A stretch of DNA of 64,000 nt from Schizochytrium sp. TIO01. Its lineage: Eukaryota; Sar; Bigyra; Thraustochytrida; Thraustochytriidae. The position numbers and the translations under genes were made by a program. The first letter of the stretch is position 1. Each line of letters begins with the position of its first letter. Positions 53,700 through 64,000 of this stretch are shown one piece after another. The stretch covers positions 3,643,048-3,707,047 of the forward strand of contig SMSO01000031.1 in assembly GCA_004764695.1 (NCBI GenBank). The letters run 5' to 3'. The notes beneath the pieces are model-generated. The model saw only the letters and a program-made list of their open reading frames with translations. It searched no databases and had not been told where the DNA came from.

Positions 53700-54150
53700 A
53701 CGTCTGATGATGCCTAACACATGCCTCAAATTCGTACCAATCAAATACTTGTTTGACAATGATGGCTTTGGTCTAAGTCAGAACAAATATTTGCATAGAA
53801 TATTCCAAAACCCTAATATATGATCAACCTGTCAACATGACCTTCGCTCTCAAGTCATATTGCTTAGGGCTTTCTTTCTCATGAATACAGAGTTTTCCCT
53901 GAAAGGAGTGACCACAGTTTGGGTAATTAGGTCATAAATACAACGAGCATATACAAGTACTATAGTGTTGTGAGACACCATGCAAAGATTTGCTATTACA
54001 CTTCATGCACAATCGAATTGTGATATCTACAACCAAAGACACTTATGGCCATGGCGTCAAAGTAGTTTCTGGCGTCCATTGTAAGCCCTCAACGAGTTAG
54101 GTCTTACAAAGAATCAGAACCAAAACAGCCATATGCATAATTCTGAACTC
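53700..54150 (-). pseudogene. Probable decayed copia-type integrase C-terminal region
   Basis: On the minus strand, fragments in shifting frames recall the integrase end of copia elements. They include KKALSNMT-like (cf. ...KAL...TPYE), IRV followed by FG in another frame (cf. LRVFG), and KAIIVKQVFDWYEFEA (cf. KxxxGxFVGY). The segment between this and the RNase H relic is only about 130 bp, so reverse transcriptase has been deleted. Support is weaker than for the RNase H part. Confidence 0.4.
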
Positions 54151-55974
54151 AAGGTAATCGAGGATCGGGAGTGGACATTTATATTTACTAATCTCAAGTA
54201 TGTTGAAGAATAAAATGATGGTTAAAAAGTTAGATGAAACTGGCCTTTTCATTTATCTTTAGTACTGATAAAGCCTTAGTTTCCTACTTATAACATGGAT
54301 CAGTGTTTCCTGAAGCTCATTTTTTAGAGACAAAGCAGATGAGCATTCCAATTCTCTTGTCCTCAACTTCTTAACTAACCTCTAGCTGACCAGAGTAACC
54401 TTTCACCAAATTATGAATAGGCACCACATAAGGAGAAATACTTCTACTGCGAAGCAATCAATAGGGGAAGGAGTAACTAACTCAAAAGAGGGCCATTGAA
54501 AAAAATCAACTACCAAAGCAAGCAAATTCTAGATAAAATGTTCGCGAGCGCGAAGGGCCATTTCAGGTTGCTGGAGATTCTGCTCACAGCTACAAAACAT
54601 ATTCAAATTACCAGGAGCGTGATGGTTTAATGAAGATGTGTAGAATGACGATTTTCTTTGTGAGCTGTTGGTGTAGCTTGACACTCTAATTGATTATTGT
54701 CTATACTTAACAATTTGCAATAGCATGGGGTGGAAGCACGCGCAAGAGTTATTTGGATGCCTATATATGCATACAAGAGAAGCCAAAAGCGAAAGCAAGA
54801 GTCAAATGTTCAAAGCGGTACTTCTTAATTTACTTGCTGCAGCTGCACAGCCGAATTCAAGCACTCTGGCATGTTTTCTGTACACGAGGAGTTGGTTGAA
54901 GCCAACAAAGCAATAGCAGCACTGCGAGAAGAATCTGTAGCTCTTGAATATCCTAAAAGCATTGCCTCGAATGTAAAAAGACGAATCTCTACAAATATCT
55001 CAACAAATCAAGATTTCTCTTGTTTCGCATTCGGTTAGCCTAGTAACGTTTCAGTGTGGTGATGCTATTCGGACATTGTCGCAGACTTTAATCGTCAGGA
55101 ATTTCTGCTGGTTGGGACTGAGAAACGCAAGAGCTAATCTATCACTATTGCTTTGGCAGGCCAAGCTAATTAACGATTCATGCATACTAGGAAGAAATCA
55201 TCATTTTAGCCTTACATTCAATAAACCTGCTGTTTTCCTCTTGCTTTGGCTATCTTTAAAAATAAATTCTGTCGTCAGTTTGCTTTCTATCAAGCTCGTG
55301 GATCAAGAGACGGCCCTCAACAGCCAAGTCTTTGGGCTGTGCCTGGGTTTAAGCAGCCTTCCATTTATAGTGCGTTCTCGAGAGTGTGCATGTTCATGAT
55401 TCCACCCACGCAATGAAGCGTCCTTCTTGGCCAGTTCGCTGCTGCTTGAAGTCATGCTTTCCACAAGAGCAAACAAAATATCTTTCTTTAACATTTGTCC
55501 CCAAGATATCTTAACCTTTCAAGATTCAAGTCCTCCCAAGAGACGCCGACGGCACTTGCGTAAGAGGCTGCCTACCTACGCCTACTTTGGTTACCAAATC
55601 CGCATCCTGCTCACTGCGTTTCAGGAACACAGGTGAATGGCTCGAGGCAGGTCAGTGAATAAGAACGCGTTCTTGTGCGTCGCACGCGCGATCTTTCTCG
55701 GTCACCGCCACCAGGTCGAGCAAGAGTTCGTTTCCTCCAGCAACGCTGACGCTGGCGACAGCACATGTTGCTAAGCCAGCCTGCGGAGGGAGGAATCATT
55801 TTTTCTTTTTTTGTTTTGTCAGAAGTCGCTTTTTGTGACTAACTGCTGTCACTTCGGAGCCTATCTGAGACAGCTTTCTTCCTCTCTTTCGACACCCAAA
55901 GCGGAGGGGAAGCAAGCATCATGATGCACATTGAAGATCGCTCATTCGAGCAAATTCAAGAGTTCGTTTTGTAA

Positions 55975-56031
55975 TTGTTTGTTTGTTTGTTTGTTTGTTT
56001 GTTTGTTTGTTTGTTTGCTTGTTTGCTTGCT
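55975..56031. repeat. TTTG microsatellite
   Basis: About 14 TTTG units, the last few changing to CTTG/TTGC variants. Confidence 0.9.
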
Positions 56032-56768
56032 TGCTCATCGCTCGTTTTCTCCTTTTCTGCTTCTCTTGCTTCTTTTCTTGGCCCCCTATCTCTCTGCGCA
56101 ATCTTCGACCGCCTCGGCTTCGCTTCTGCGGCCCTGGAGATAGATAGGTACAGACCTATAGTATTCATAAAGGTACTTCTTCGCTCGCTAAAAGTGGCCA
56201 CGTGCCGCGCCTTGACTTTATATAAGGCCAGAATATGTTGTTTTTCTGCTTCTTTTCCTTTTTCCTTTTACACAGCTACTGAGAATTTGACTCATGAAAA
56301 CCTTTCTATTTGCCGCGTTCATTCTATAGGGTGGCCGACGCCAAGTCTAGCAGGTTCTACAGTAGCCACTATTTAGGTAGCGACAACACTCATCCGCGCC
56401 GTTACAGATCTTTGCCTAAGAGGACTACTCAGATGGGGCTTGTTTGGAAGGTGAGCCAGAGTTAAAGAAAAAGGAGGAATGTTCTGTGGAGACAAGGAAG
56501 CAAGCAGATCGAAGTTGATTCTGAGGAGATGCAAGAAGGGCTGGCTGGGGCTTCTAGCAGCTAGCGTTTCCCTTAACTAGCTACCTGTACGCGGGGCGTT
56601 TCCTAAGCGGCTCGATTGATGTGTTCACTGAAGGGTAAGTTTTATTTCTTCCTTTGCTACCTCTTTTCGACATTTTTATTTGTTTATATATGTATATTTG
56701 TATTTTATTTTACACACAAAAACTTAGGCAAGTAAAGTAAAGTGTCTAGCTAGGTACTACAAATCATT

Positions 56769-56794
56769 AAAAAAATAAAATAAAATAAAATAAA
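56769..56794. repeat. AAAAT pentanucleotide array
   Basis: About five AAAAT units within an A-rich tract. Confidence 0.8.
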
Positions 56795-59630
56795 AAGTAT
56801 TTGAGGACTTTAACTTCATATTTTGATAAGGAAAAAACCAAAGATGGAGATAAAAAAAACAAAAGAAGAGAGGGCCCAAGGAAAGAGCAAAGAGCAGTTG
56901 GAGCTGTTACTATAAGAGCAAATAAAAAATTGTATAAGAGCAAATAAGAATGGTACAAGAACAGCACTCGCGTCTAAAAATATGACCAAATTTCTGGAAA
57001 AGCCTCCTGGCGGTCTTGGGCACAAGAACGCAGCCTAAAACAGATCAACGCACGCTTGTGATTCCTTGAATTGTCCTGAGACCTCATCTTTGGTGTGCTT
57101 ACTCGAACCTATTTGACGACAGGCCTTCTCTCATACTCTTAACCAATAACAACAGCTTTCGTGAGCAAAAGCACACGTTTTGCCCAACAGTTTGTGACAT
57201 CAATCAAGCTCACATAACATACGTACACACTTACTCACTCAGTATTTCCCCTTCGGACGAATCTGTTGCCAGGGCTCTTGAATAGATTCATGGCTGTCTG
57301 TCGAGTGTCGAGTGCGTTCTTGTAGATCATGGTCCGCAAACGTCCCTAAATCCCTGTACTTTATGGCCGAGGTAGTTTCGACCATCTTCAGATTGTTCTC
57401 CTCCCCTCACGCAGCCGAGATGCCGGCACTTTGGAGGGAGCAAAGGACGCTCTCATCCAAATACCCGCTCCTCCTCTCATCGATATCGCTCGAGCGACTA
57501 CCAATATATATCATTTTGATTGGCCCATAACTGTGAGACACGAGTTTTTCTATAAAATTAACATTTTCTACAGAAAAGAAAACAGCGAAAAGGATATTAG
57601 CCTTACAAGTGCCGCTCTGCCGGTGACAGTACGAGTGAGCTTTGTCCCTGCGTCGATCGTTGTGTGGTTTCCACCCGTGGCAATGCGCGATGCTTTCGTG
57701 TGCGTGCGAGTGAGTTGGACAATTGATTTTGCGTTTCACATTGATTTTTGGGAGCAGTTCTGTTGGCAACGAGCGAGGAGAAGCGACATTCTCCGTGCGT
57801 GGAAGATCCAACGAGCGCCGCCGCAAGAGTGCTGCTTCCTCCCGGGAGGTGAGGAGGCGTCAGAGTTGGAAATGTTCCATGGGGAGAGGAAACAACTTTG
57901 GAATGGAGCAATTTTGGTTAGTTTCGTTTTCGATTTCGCTTTGGGGTGGGGTGGAGCAACAGAGCAACAGGGTGTTTATAAGTTTGATTGTCTGGGAAGG
58001 CGCCCTGGCCTTGCCATAAAATAGGCGTTCTGTTCAGAGGGTTTTCCTCCTCCTCCAGAATCATCGATACACAAGCAGAACATCATTGCGGCAAGAATCC
58101 AACAGGGACATTCTTACAGGCATCCTGGTGACTTTGCTCACACCGACTGAATGGCCGTTTAGAATTCCATCCGCTTAACTCTGACGTTATCGTTTTAGGT
58201 TTGAGAGATGCTAACTAAGACCGTCCACTAGATAAATACAGGCTCGCTTGAGAGACTTTGTTTGCCGTTGCCAATCATTGCACCCTGATAACTCTTTAAG
58301 GAATCGTAAGGTTTCTGGCTGCAAGTGTAACCTCACGAATTTGGCTGCCACAAGGAATAGAGTTGCACCTTCTTTCTTCCCTAGTAAAAATCTCAACGAA
58401 ACCCAACCTGGAGAGAGTTTATCGCAGTTCATTTCTTGCTTTGTTTTGATTCTTACCAACAATTGAAGCTGGAGGTACCTATTTAGGGCGAGCCGACAGA
58501 GAACTTCGCATGCTGAGTATTCGCTCAAATCCTACTTTCTAGCTAGCTAGTACCAGCTCCTCCGTTGGCCGTGTCTAAACTAGGATCTCCTACGCACCCT
58601 CTGTGGAAGAATACCATTTGCTTCCAATTTTGCTACTCTCTATACGAGTTCATTTGTGACAGTGGACTTTCTCGGACTTTACAGACCTCTTGCAAATCAC
58701 TGTTTCCCACAAACCGAGTCAATCGATCTAAGATGAGCGCACGCAAGCTAATGTCTTTTAAAAGGGACATATGCAAAATGGTACTCCAGAGCGGTGTCTG
58801 CGATGCAGTTTGTGGGAGGGCCAAAACGAGCACTTGAATCTTCAAGCTAATTGGTCTTCGACAACGCTTGAGATGAGTGGCAGCGTCTGTCGGTCCGAAA
58901 ACAACCATGGCGAATCATCAAGAGTACCTGATACCTCCTCCAGGATAAATTTTAATTGCAGCACAATGAACGCAATCAGTTGTTGGCATCAACAAGCTCG
59001 GTCCTTTCGGCTGAAAGCTTGTAACAGATGCCACCGGATACTTAGCTTCGTTTTCGTCTTCAAAAATAAAATAAGAAGTTTGCTGTATACGATTTATAAA
59101 AGCAGGTATGCTAAATTAAATACATGGACTTCCGGTACCGGGGACCAGTTTCGAAGCATTTCGTTTCACAAGGCACTTCAGCAGTTAGTTATAAATATTT
59201 CTTTTTGAAGTGAAGACTGATTTGCAGCTAGCTCAACGTATGGATCGTCAAAGCTGTGCCAATAATTCTGCGGTTCAGTAATGAGATCTGCTCCCGGTCT
59301 TGATGCAGCATACTCCAGGCATGGAATTGAAGTAGAAGGTGCCAGGTCGCCAGTGTTAGGCTGATTAGCTTGAGTTGCCCCGGTCTGTACCTAGTAGGTA
59401 GACGATCCTATCCAACAGCTTGCTTCCAAGTGGTTCATTCAGGGGAAGCTTTTGTCCAGCTTATTCAACAGCAGCGTGAGAACACATTTTGAGCCTTGGC
59501 CTTCCGGAATTTCGTACTGGGAGAACACAGTGCAGCCATGCAATTTTGATTTCGATTCGTATCTCGAAAGAAGGGTAGAAGGGCGAATTCAACCGTTGGA
59601 AAGGAAGGTGAATTGGAGGTGCAGAACTTG

Positions 59631-59659
59631 GAGAGAGAGGGAGAGAGAGAGAGAGAAGA
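59631..59659. repeat. GA dinucleotide tract
   Basis: A GA-rich run of about 29 bp with one GG interruption. A similar GA run lies at about 35,652-35,668. Confidence 0.85.
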
Positions 59660-62116
59660 GAAAAAAGAAAAGCAAAAAGCTATATGATATATCATGTGAA
59701 ATTGGCGTTGCATTTTCCTCTCTGTGATGAAGAGGAATGGTTTCCTAAGACACCATCGTGCGAGCTAGGCCCAAGGGTTTTTGAAGCCTGGTTTTGGGCC
59801 GTCATGTGGTTGTTTGTAAGTTCGTAGCGTCGCAATGTATTCATGGGTTTCTAAAAACTAGGAGGGTATATTGAGGAAACAGTCTAAGAAGTTATTCACC
59901 TTCTTTTGGTACAGAAAAAGAAAATGTAAAAGAAAGAAAGACAGTTTTCTGTTCGTTGATTGAAAAGAGACTTTTCAATTACTTTTAGTTTAGTTAGAAA
60001 GATTAAAAAACAATTTTTTAAAAAGATTAAAAAAAAGATTTAATTTTTTTTTAAAAAATAAACGTATTATTTCAAGATTTAAAATAAAAACAAGAGAGAG
60101 TCTCACTTTAAAAAAAAAATATTCTTTAAAAATTGGGAGAAAGTTTTGTTATTGTCAAATCGAAATTTAATATAAAGTTAAAGATAAATAAATATAATTT
60201 CTAAAATGAAAGAAGAGTCTTTCATATTATTAGGCACCTACTGTTCATAGTTACTTAGTTATACGAAACGCAAAATTAGCGACCCCCTTGAACTTCTATT
60301 GTCGCAACAATCAAGCCGTGACATCTCGTATCAATGCATCTGATTAGCTTGTTGTGAGGTTGTCATACTTAGTGCTTTCCCCCAGTTTTCACTTTGCCGA
60401 AGGAGACTGGGTTGGTCAAGCAAGCCACTTCGGGACCTACAAATACTCGGAATCTGTTAGCTACTTCATGACACATAGTTTTTATTCTTATTTTTTCATT
60501 TTAAAATACATTTACGTATTATAGAGAGTGTATCTATTTAAAATAAAATAAAATGAATAAGATAAAATGAAGGATGAACTTGGAGGTAAATTTTCAAGTG
60601 ACACCCCTTTTTAGGAACGAAGATTGAATGTGCCCATCCTTTAAACATTTGTAAAATCAGACTGAGAAGAGAAAAGAGAAGAAAAGAAATAAAGAACACA
60701 CATACCGCGATATTATTTTTGTCGCTTTCGAAAGCAGTGGTACCCAGCTAAGTAAGCAATGTGTACGAGAAGAAATACCTACCTTAGGTGTAGAAGTGAG
60801 TCTTTTATCTTTCTGGACTTGAACAACTTTATCATTAATGGCAACTTCGGTGAAAACGCTAATTGAGAAAGGGATAGAGTATCGCTGTTTTCGCTTTGTT
60901 TCAGTCTGAAAGGCTAACTTCCTTCCTTAGTCGGAGACGCTCAGGAAGCCTGATCCTGAACGCCTTCAATTTATAATTTCAAAGGTTGGAAACTCGGCAC
61001 AACCCAGGATTGTTGCCATCATAATTTCTGGACGCATCCTTTCCAGTTTGCTTTCTTGTGCAGCCAACTTTTCTTCTAAAAAAGCAGTTATGGCGAAGGC
61101 ACGAGCTGCACGATTGGCAATCAATATACGATGTCCTTTACAACAGAAGCAGTCACTCGATTCATTAAGCGGTCTTTTCCTGCATACAAACAAGAACTGC
61201 GTAGAAATGCTCTTTTATTTGCTAAGTTCTAAACTTATGTTGTTCTGTGGAGAAGATCAGGTTCTAATGTACCTAGGATCCTCAGCGGCTCGAGAGTATT
61301 TCAAGTTGCCTTCCTTTTAGCGGGCCTGCCTTATACACAAATTGATTGACATACTCAATTTCTCTCTTTCAAAGTAGTTCCTTTTTTGCGAAAATAGAAC
61401 AAAAACCAAGTAAGAACAAAAGGAGGACTTTCATGTCCGTGGTAACATCTTCGAGTTCTTTAACCCCACGCCTCCCATCTTCAAATCCAGAAAGGGACGG
61501 AGACAGAGGCAGGATTACACGAACATGAGCTCGGCCGGTATCTCTTACGGAGCAGAAAATCACAGTTGCAATCGATCCCTTTCCCTCTTTCATTCGCTAC
61601 CCCGGACGAGTTCTGCCTAGGACGCCACTAGGTACGTGCTATGCATCTTTTTCGAGGTTCGTTTCTTCTATTACGAGGCGCGATCACGTCGCTTTCTATT
61701 CTTTGTTACCTACAGCCATTTCGAAAAGGGATAACGAAGGTCCAAGCGGGACTGTGAGTGAGAAAGAAAGCGCTCTGTTTTGAGACTTACTGGCGCCCTC
61801 ACAGCTCTGTCACGGCTCCTTTCACAGGCAGGTCGATCAGACTTGGGAGCCTGCCTTAGAATCTCAGAATCTAACCTCAGCCAAACTGGTGATGTGATAG
61901 GCCATACGAAGGCCGAGAACGCGCGGCAAACGCCCACTCACCCCTTGCATTAGCAAAGCAGCCTCTTCGAAGTCTTAAGAGCCTCCCGCGTGCCTACTCA
62001 GGATAGTTCACTCACTCGGCCCTTTGAAACTTGAAACAGCAGCAGCACTCTTCCTGAGCCGACGTCTTAATGGAAGGGATTTATGATTATATATATAGGG
62101 GCGGAGAAAGAACCAA

Positions 62117-62190
62117 AGAAAGAACCACAGAAAGAAAGAAACAAACAAACAAACCAACAAACAACCAGCCAACAAACCCAACAAACAAAT
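62117..62190. repeat. AAAG/AAAC tetranucleotide tract
   Basis: AAAG units shift into AAAC and CAAC variants over about 70 bp. Confidence 0.8.
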
Positions 62191-62296
62191 GAGCTTTTCA
62201 GACCCTAAGAAGGGTTTGCATCGACCAAGAAAGCCAAACAAGAAAAACAAGGCTTGGTTTTCTGAGAGGAGTTCTCGCGTGGGTAGCGAAAAGGAG

Positions 62297-62325
62297 TAGG
62301 TAGGTAGGTAGGTAGGTAGGTAGGT
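62297..62325. repeat. TAGG microsatellite
   Basis: Seven TAGG units run directly into an AGGTACCT palindrome (62322-62329). Confidence 0.9.
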
Positions 62326-64000
62326 ACCTGCGAACGTCTGAGTTTGTGCACGTGTTCCTTTCTGCGAGCCAGCCACGGCCTGTGAATCGTCCTGTGAGCC
62401 AGGCTCTATTTAGCACCTTACGAGCTTTGTGTTGCCACTTCTTCGGTGGGTCACGTCAACTTTGGCATCCTTTGGCCAGGGCCGATCGGTTGTTTGCACG
62501 CCACTGTGCGAAGATCGACGAACGAATGGTTCACCTTTGAAAGTGCAGATGGCAACTTTTAGTTTGAAAGGGTATCTTCAACTCATTCCCAGGGATCTTA
62601 TGTAACCCTACTTGGTTATATCTGTTAATTTTGAAAAGGGAAGCTAAAGTGAAAGGTACCTTACCTACCTACCTAGTACCTTATACCTACAGAAAACGCA
62701 CTTGTTGATAAATCGTACGAGGTCTACAGTCTGTAAAAAAGTAGACTGCTAGTATACCCAGTAGCTACAAACTTATAAAACAATATAAGCTTATATAAGC
62801 ACTTCACTCGGCGCTATTACGACTAGCGAGTAACCAGTACCTATATATTACGTCGTTGCTCGGTGTCGACAGAGAGAGAAGAGAGGTTTATTTAAGGCAA
62901 CTTGAAAGATTTGAGGGCACGCTTAAACACGCACGCTTATGGAGGTAGGCCGTTGTCAGTCTTCAGAGGTGCCTCATCTCGTTTGTCTCTCATTTCATTT
63001 GATAGAAAAAGGGCGCGTTCTTCTCGCTTTCTATACCTCTGTTAGTCTACTTTCCTGGCGAAAGATTGAGGCGGCCAAGGCTTCGTTGAGTGCAACAAAG
63101 AGGCGGCCGGGATGCGCGTACAATGCATATCTGTGGATAGTTGTAGGATTGGGGGCCGAGGAGGCTGCTGGTCCTGTGGTTTTGGCATTAGCGGTAAAGG
63201 AGAGTAAGCAGCGTACTCAAAGAAGGCTCGTGCGCGGCTTGAGTCGTGTAAAAAAAAAATGATTATACCCTTTCTTTTGTTTTGGGAGTGAGATGATATC
63301 TATTTTGCTCTCTAGAGTTTCCCTGGGGACTTCTTCTTCAAAAGGCAGGGAGATGACGCAAACTTGGGCAGCGATTGATTGATTGAAAGAGAGGAATGAA
63401 CATTACGTCGAGGCCACCTTTCAATAACAATGTTCATCAATTATAATTATTAAATTTTACGTCTTGGTGAACTGCTTTTTGACTATATTCCATATCCAAA
63501 TCAAACAAAAAAAGAGTACAACATAGAATTATTTTAAAACTGGCTGCTGAGCGGACTAAAAGTTGAAAGCCCAATCACACTTCGCCTTTCTTTCTTTTTA
63601 CCTTTTCGGTTCTTTTTACCTCCGTCACTTTAAACAAGAAATTACTCATGTCTGTTTAATTTCTTCAAATAAAGGCTAAAGAGGGAGTAGTGAATAAAAC
63701 AAAAGAAACTAGAAGGACTCAAATTAACTAAGAAAGCTACATCAACAAAAGTCTACTCCAGCATAGGTATGAAGGTACTGCGAAGCAAATAAATGGATCG
63801 ATGTTTGATGGAAGAAAACAGGCAAACAAGTCAGCTTCCGTTGTAGTAGGTGCTGTGTGCCTCAAACGAATGAGCCAAGACATTTAGACAAACAGACAGA
63901 CATGCCGAAGTTTTGGTTGCTTGAACCTAGATTGCGACCCTCATATGTGAATGAGAAAGAGCCCGGAAGGCTTCTTTCTTCTGGCTGGGTGCTCGAGAAG

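Larger units (their letters stand above)
54151..64000. other. Gene-poor, simple-repeat-rich region to the window end
   Basis: Nearly 10 kb without a gene I can support. The longest open frame (57431-58024, 197 codons, plus strand) begins at TTG and has no domain or coding-like pattern. The region alternates AT-rich tracts (59,900-60,200 is almost pure A/T) with pyrimidine-rich and GC-richer patches, and carries TTTG, GA, AAAC and TAGG repeats. Genes with many small exons could be hidden, but I see no chain of splice sites with conserved coding. Confidence 0.5.

Noticed and set aside
57431-58024. A 197-codon plus-strand frame in the gene-poor region
   Set aside because: It starts at TTG, has internal Met only late, shows no domain or repeat pattern, and overlaps equally open frames on the other strand.
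60966-61320. Overlapping 75- and 90-codon frames with a coding-like look
   Set aside because: Both are short and mutually antisense, without family similarity or splice context.

Overview
This window looks like a nuclear genomic segment of a compact-genome protist. A stramenopile of the labyrinthulomycete (thraustochytrid) type is my best guess, by inference only. The evidence is long, almost intron-free eukaryotic genes (one clear GT-AG intron, 43594-43805), mitochondrial-type leaders on two acetolactate synthases, and eukaryote-only families: RUN/PX/Rubicon-homology, Sfi1-type centrin-binding repeats and DMAP1/SWC4. There are no operons, no bacterial ribosome binding sites and no CRISPR. 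Start codons below were set to the first in-frame ATG, because several of the longest open frames begin at GTG or TTG.

Layout. 0.4-2.1 kb (+): an agmatine-deiminase-fold protein that seems to lack every catalytic signature. 2.2-9.0 kb (-): a 2,256-residue RUN-PX-Rubicon-homology protein with two coding minisatellites. 9.8-12.3 kb (+): a coiled-coil protein with basic patches. 14.6-18.0 kb (+): a NACHT-type NTPase with WD40-like repeats. 18.5-23.2 kb (-): a Sfi1-like protein that appears split by a frame break. 23.9-28.5 kb (-): a membrane-anchored alpha-2-macroglobulin of bacterial type with an intact thioester motif. 29.5-30.7 kb (-): a HIT/DcpS-like protein. 32.9-34.9 and 40.0-42.0 kb (-): two directly repeated acetolactate synthase genes, about 7.1 kb apart in register, separated by 5 kb of microsatellite-rich DNA. 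43.3-44.6 kb (+): a two-exon glycerophosphodiester phosphodiesterase. 45.7-47.3 kb (+): DMAP1/SWC4. 48.4-49.2 and 50.0-51.1 kb (-): two unrelated short-chain dehydrogenases. From 51.1 kb to the end I find no convincing gene, only a decayed Ty1/copia-like retrotransposon (53.1-54.1 kb, minus strand) and many simple repeats.

The genes do not form one pathway. Loose themes are endosome/autophagy membranes (RUN-PX-RH), centrin/basal-body structures (Sfi1-like, perhaps the coiled-coil protein), surface or innate-type defence (thioester protein, NACHT-WD40), branched-chain amino acid synthesis (two ALS genes) and chromatin (DMAP1). The most informative observations are the mosaic identity of the two ALS genes, consistent with gene conversion that spared the herbicide-site segment, and the catalytically emptied deiminase fold.
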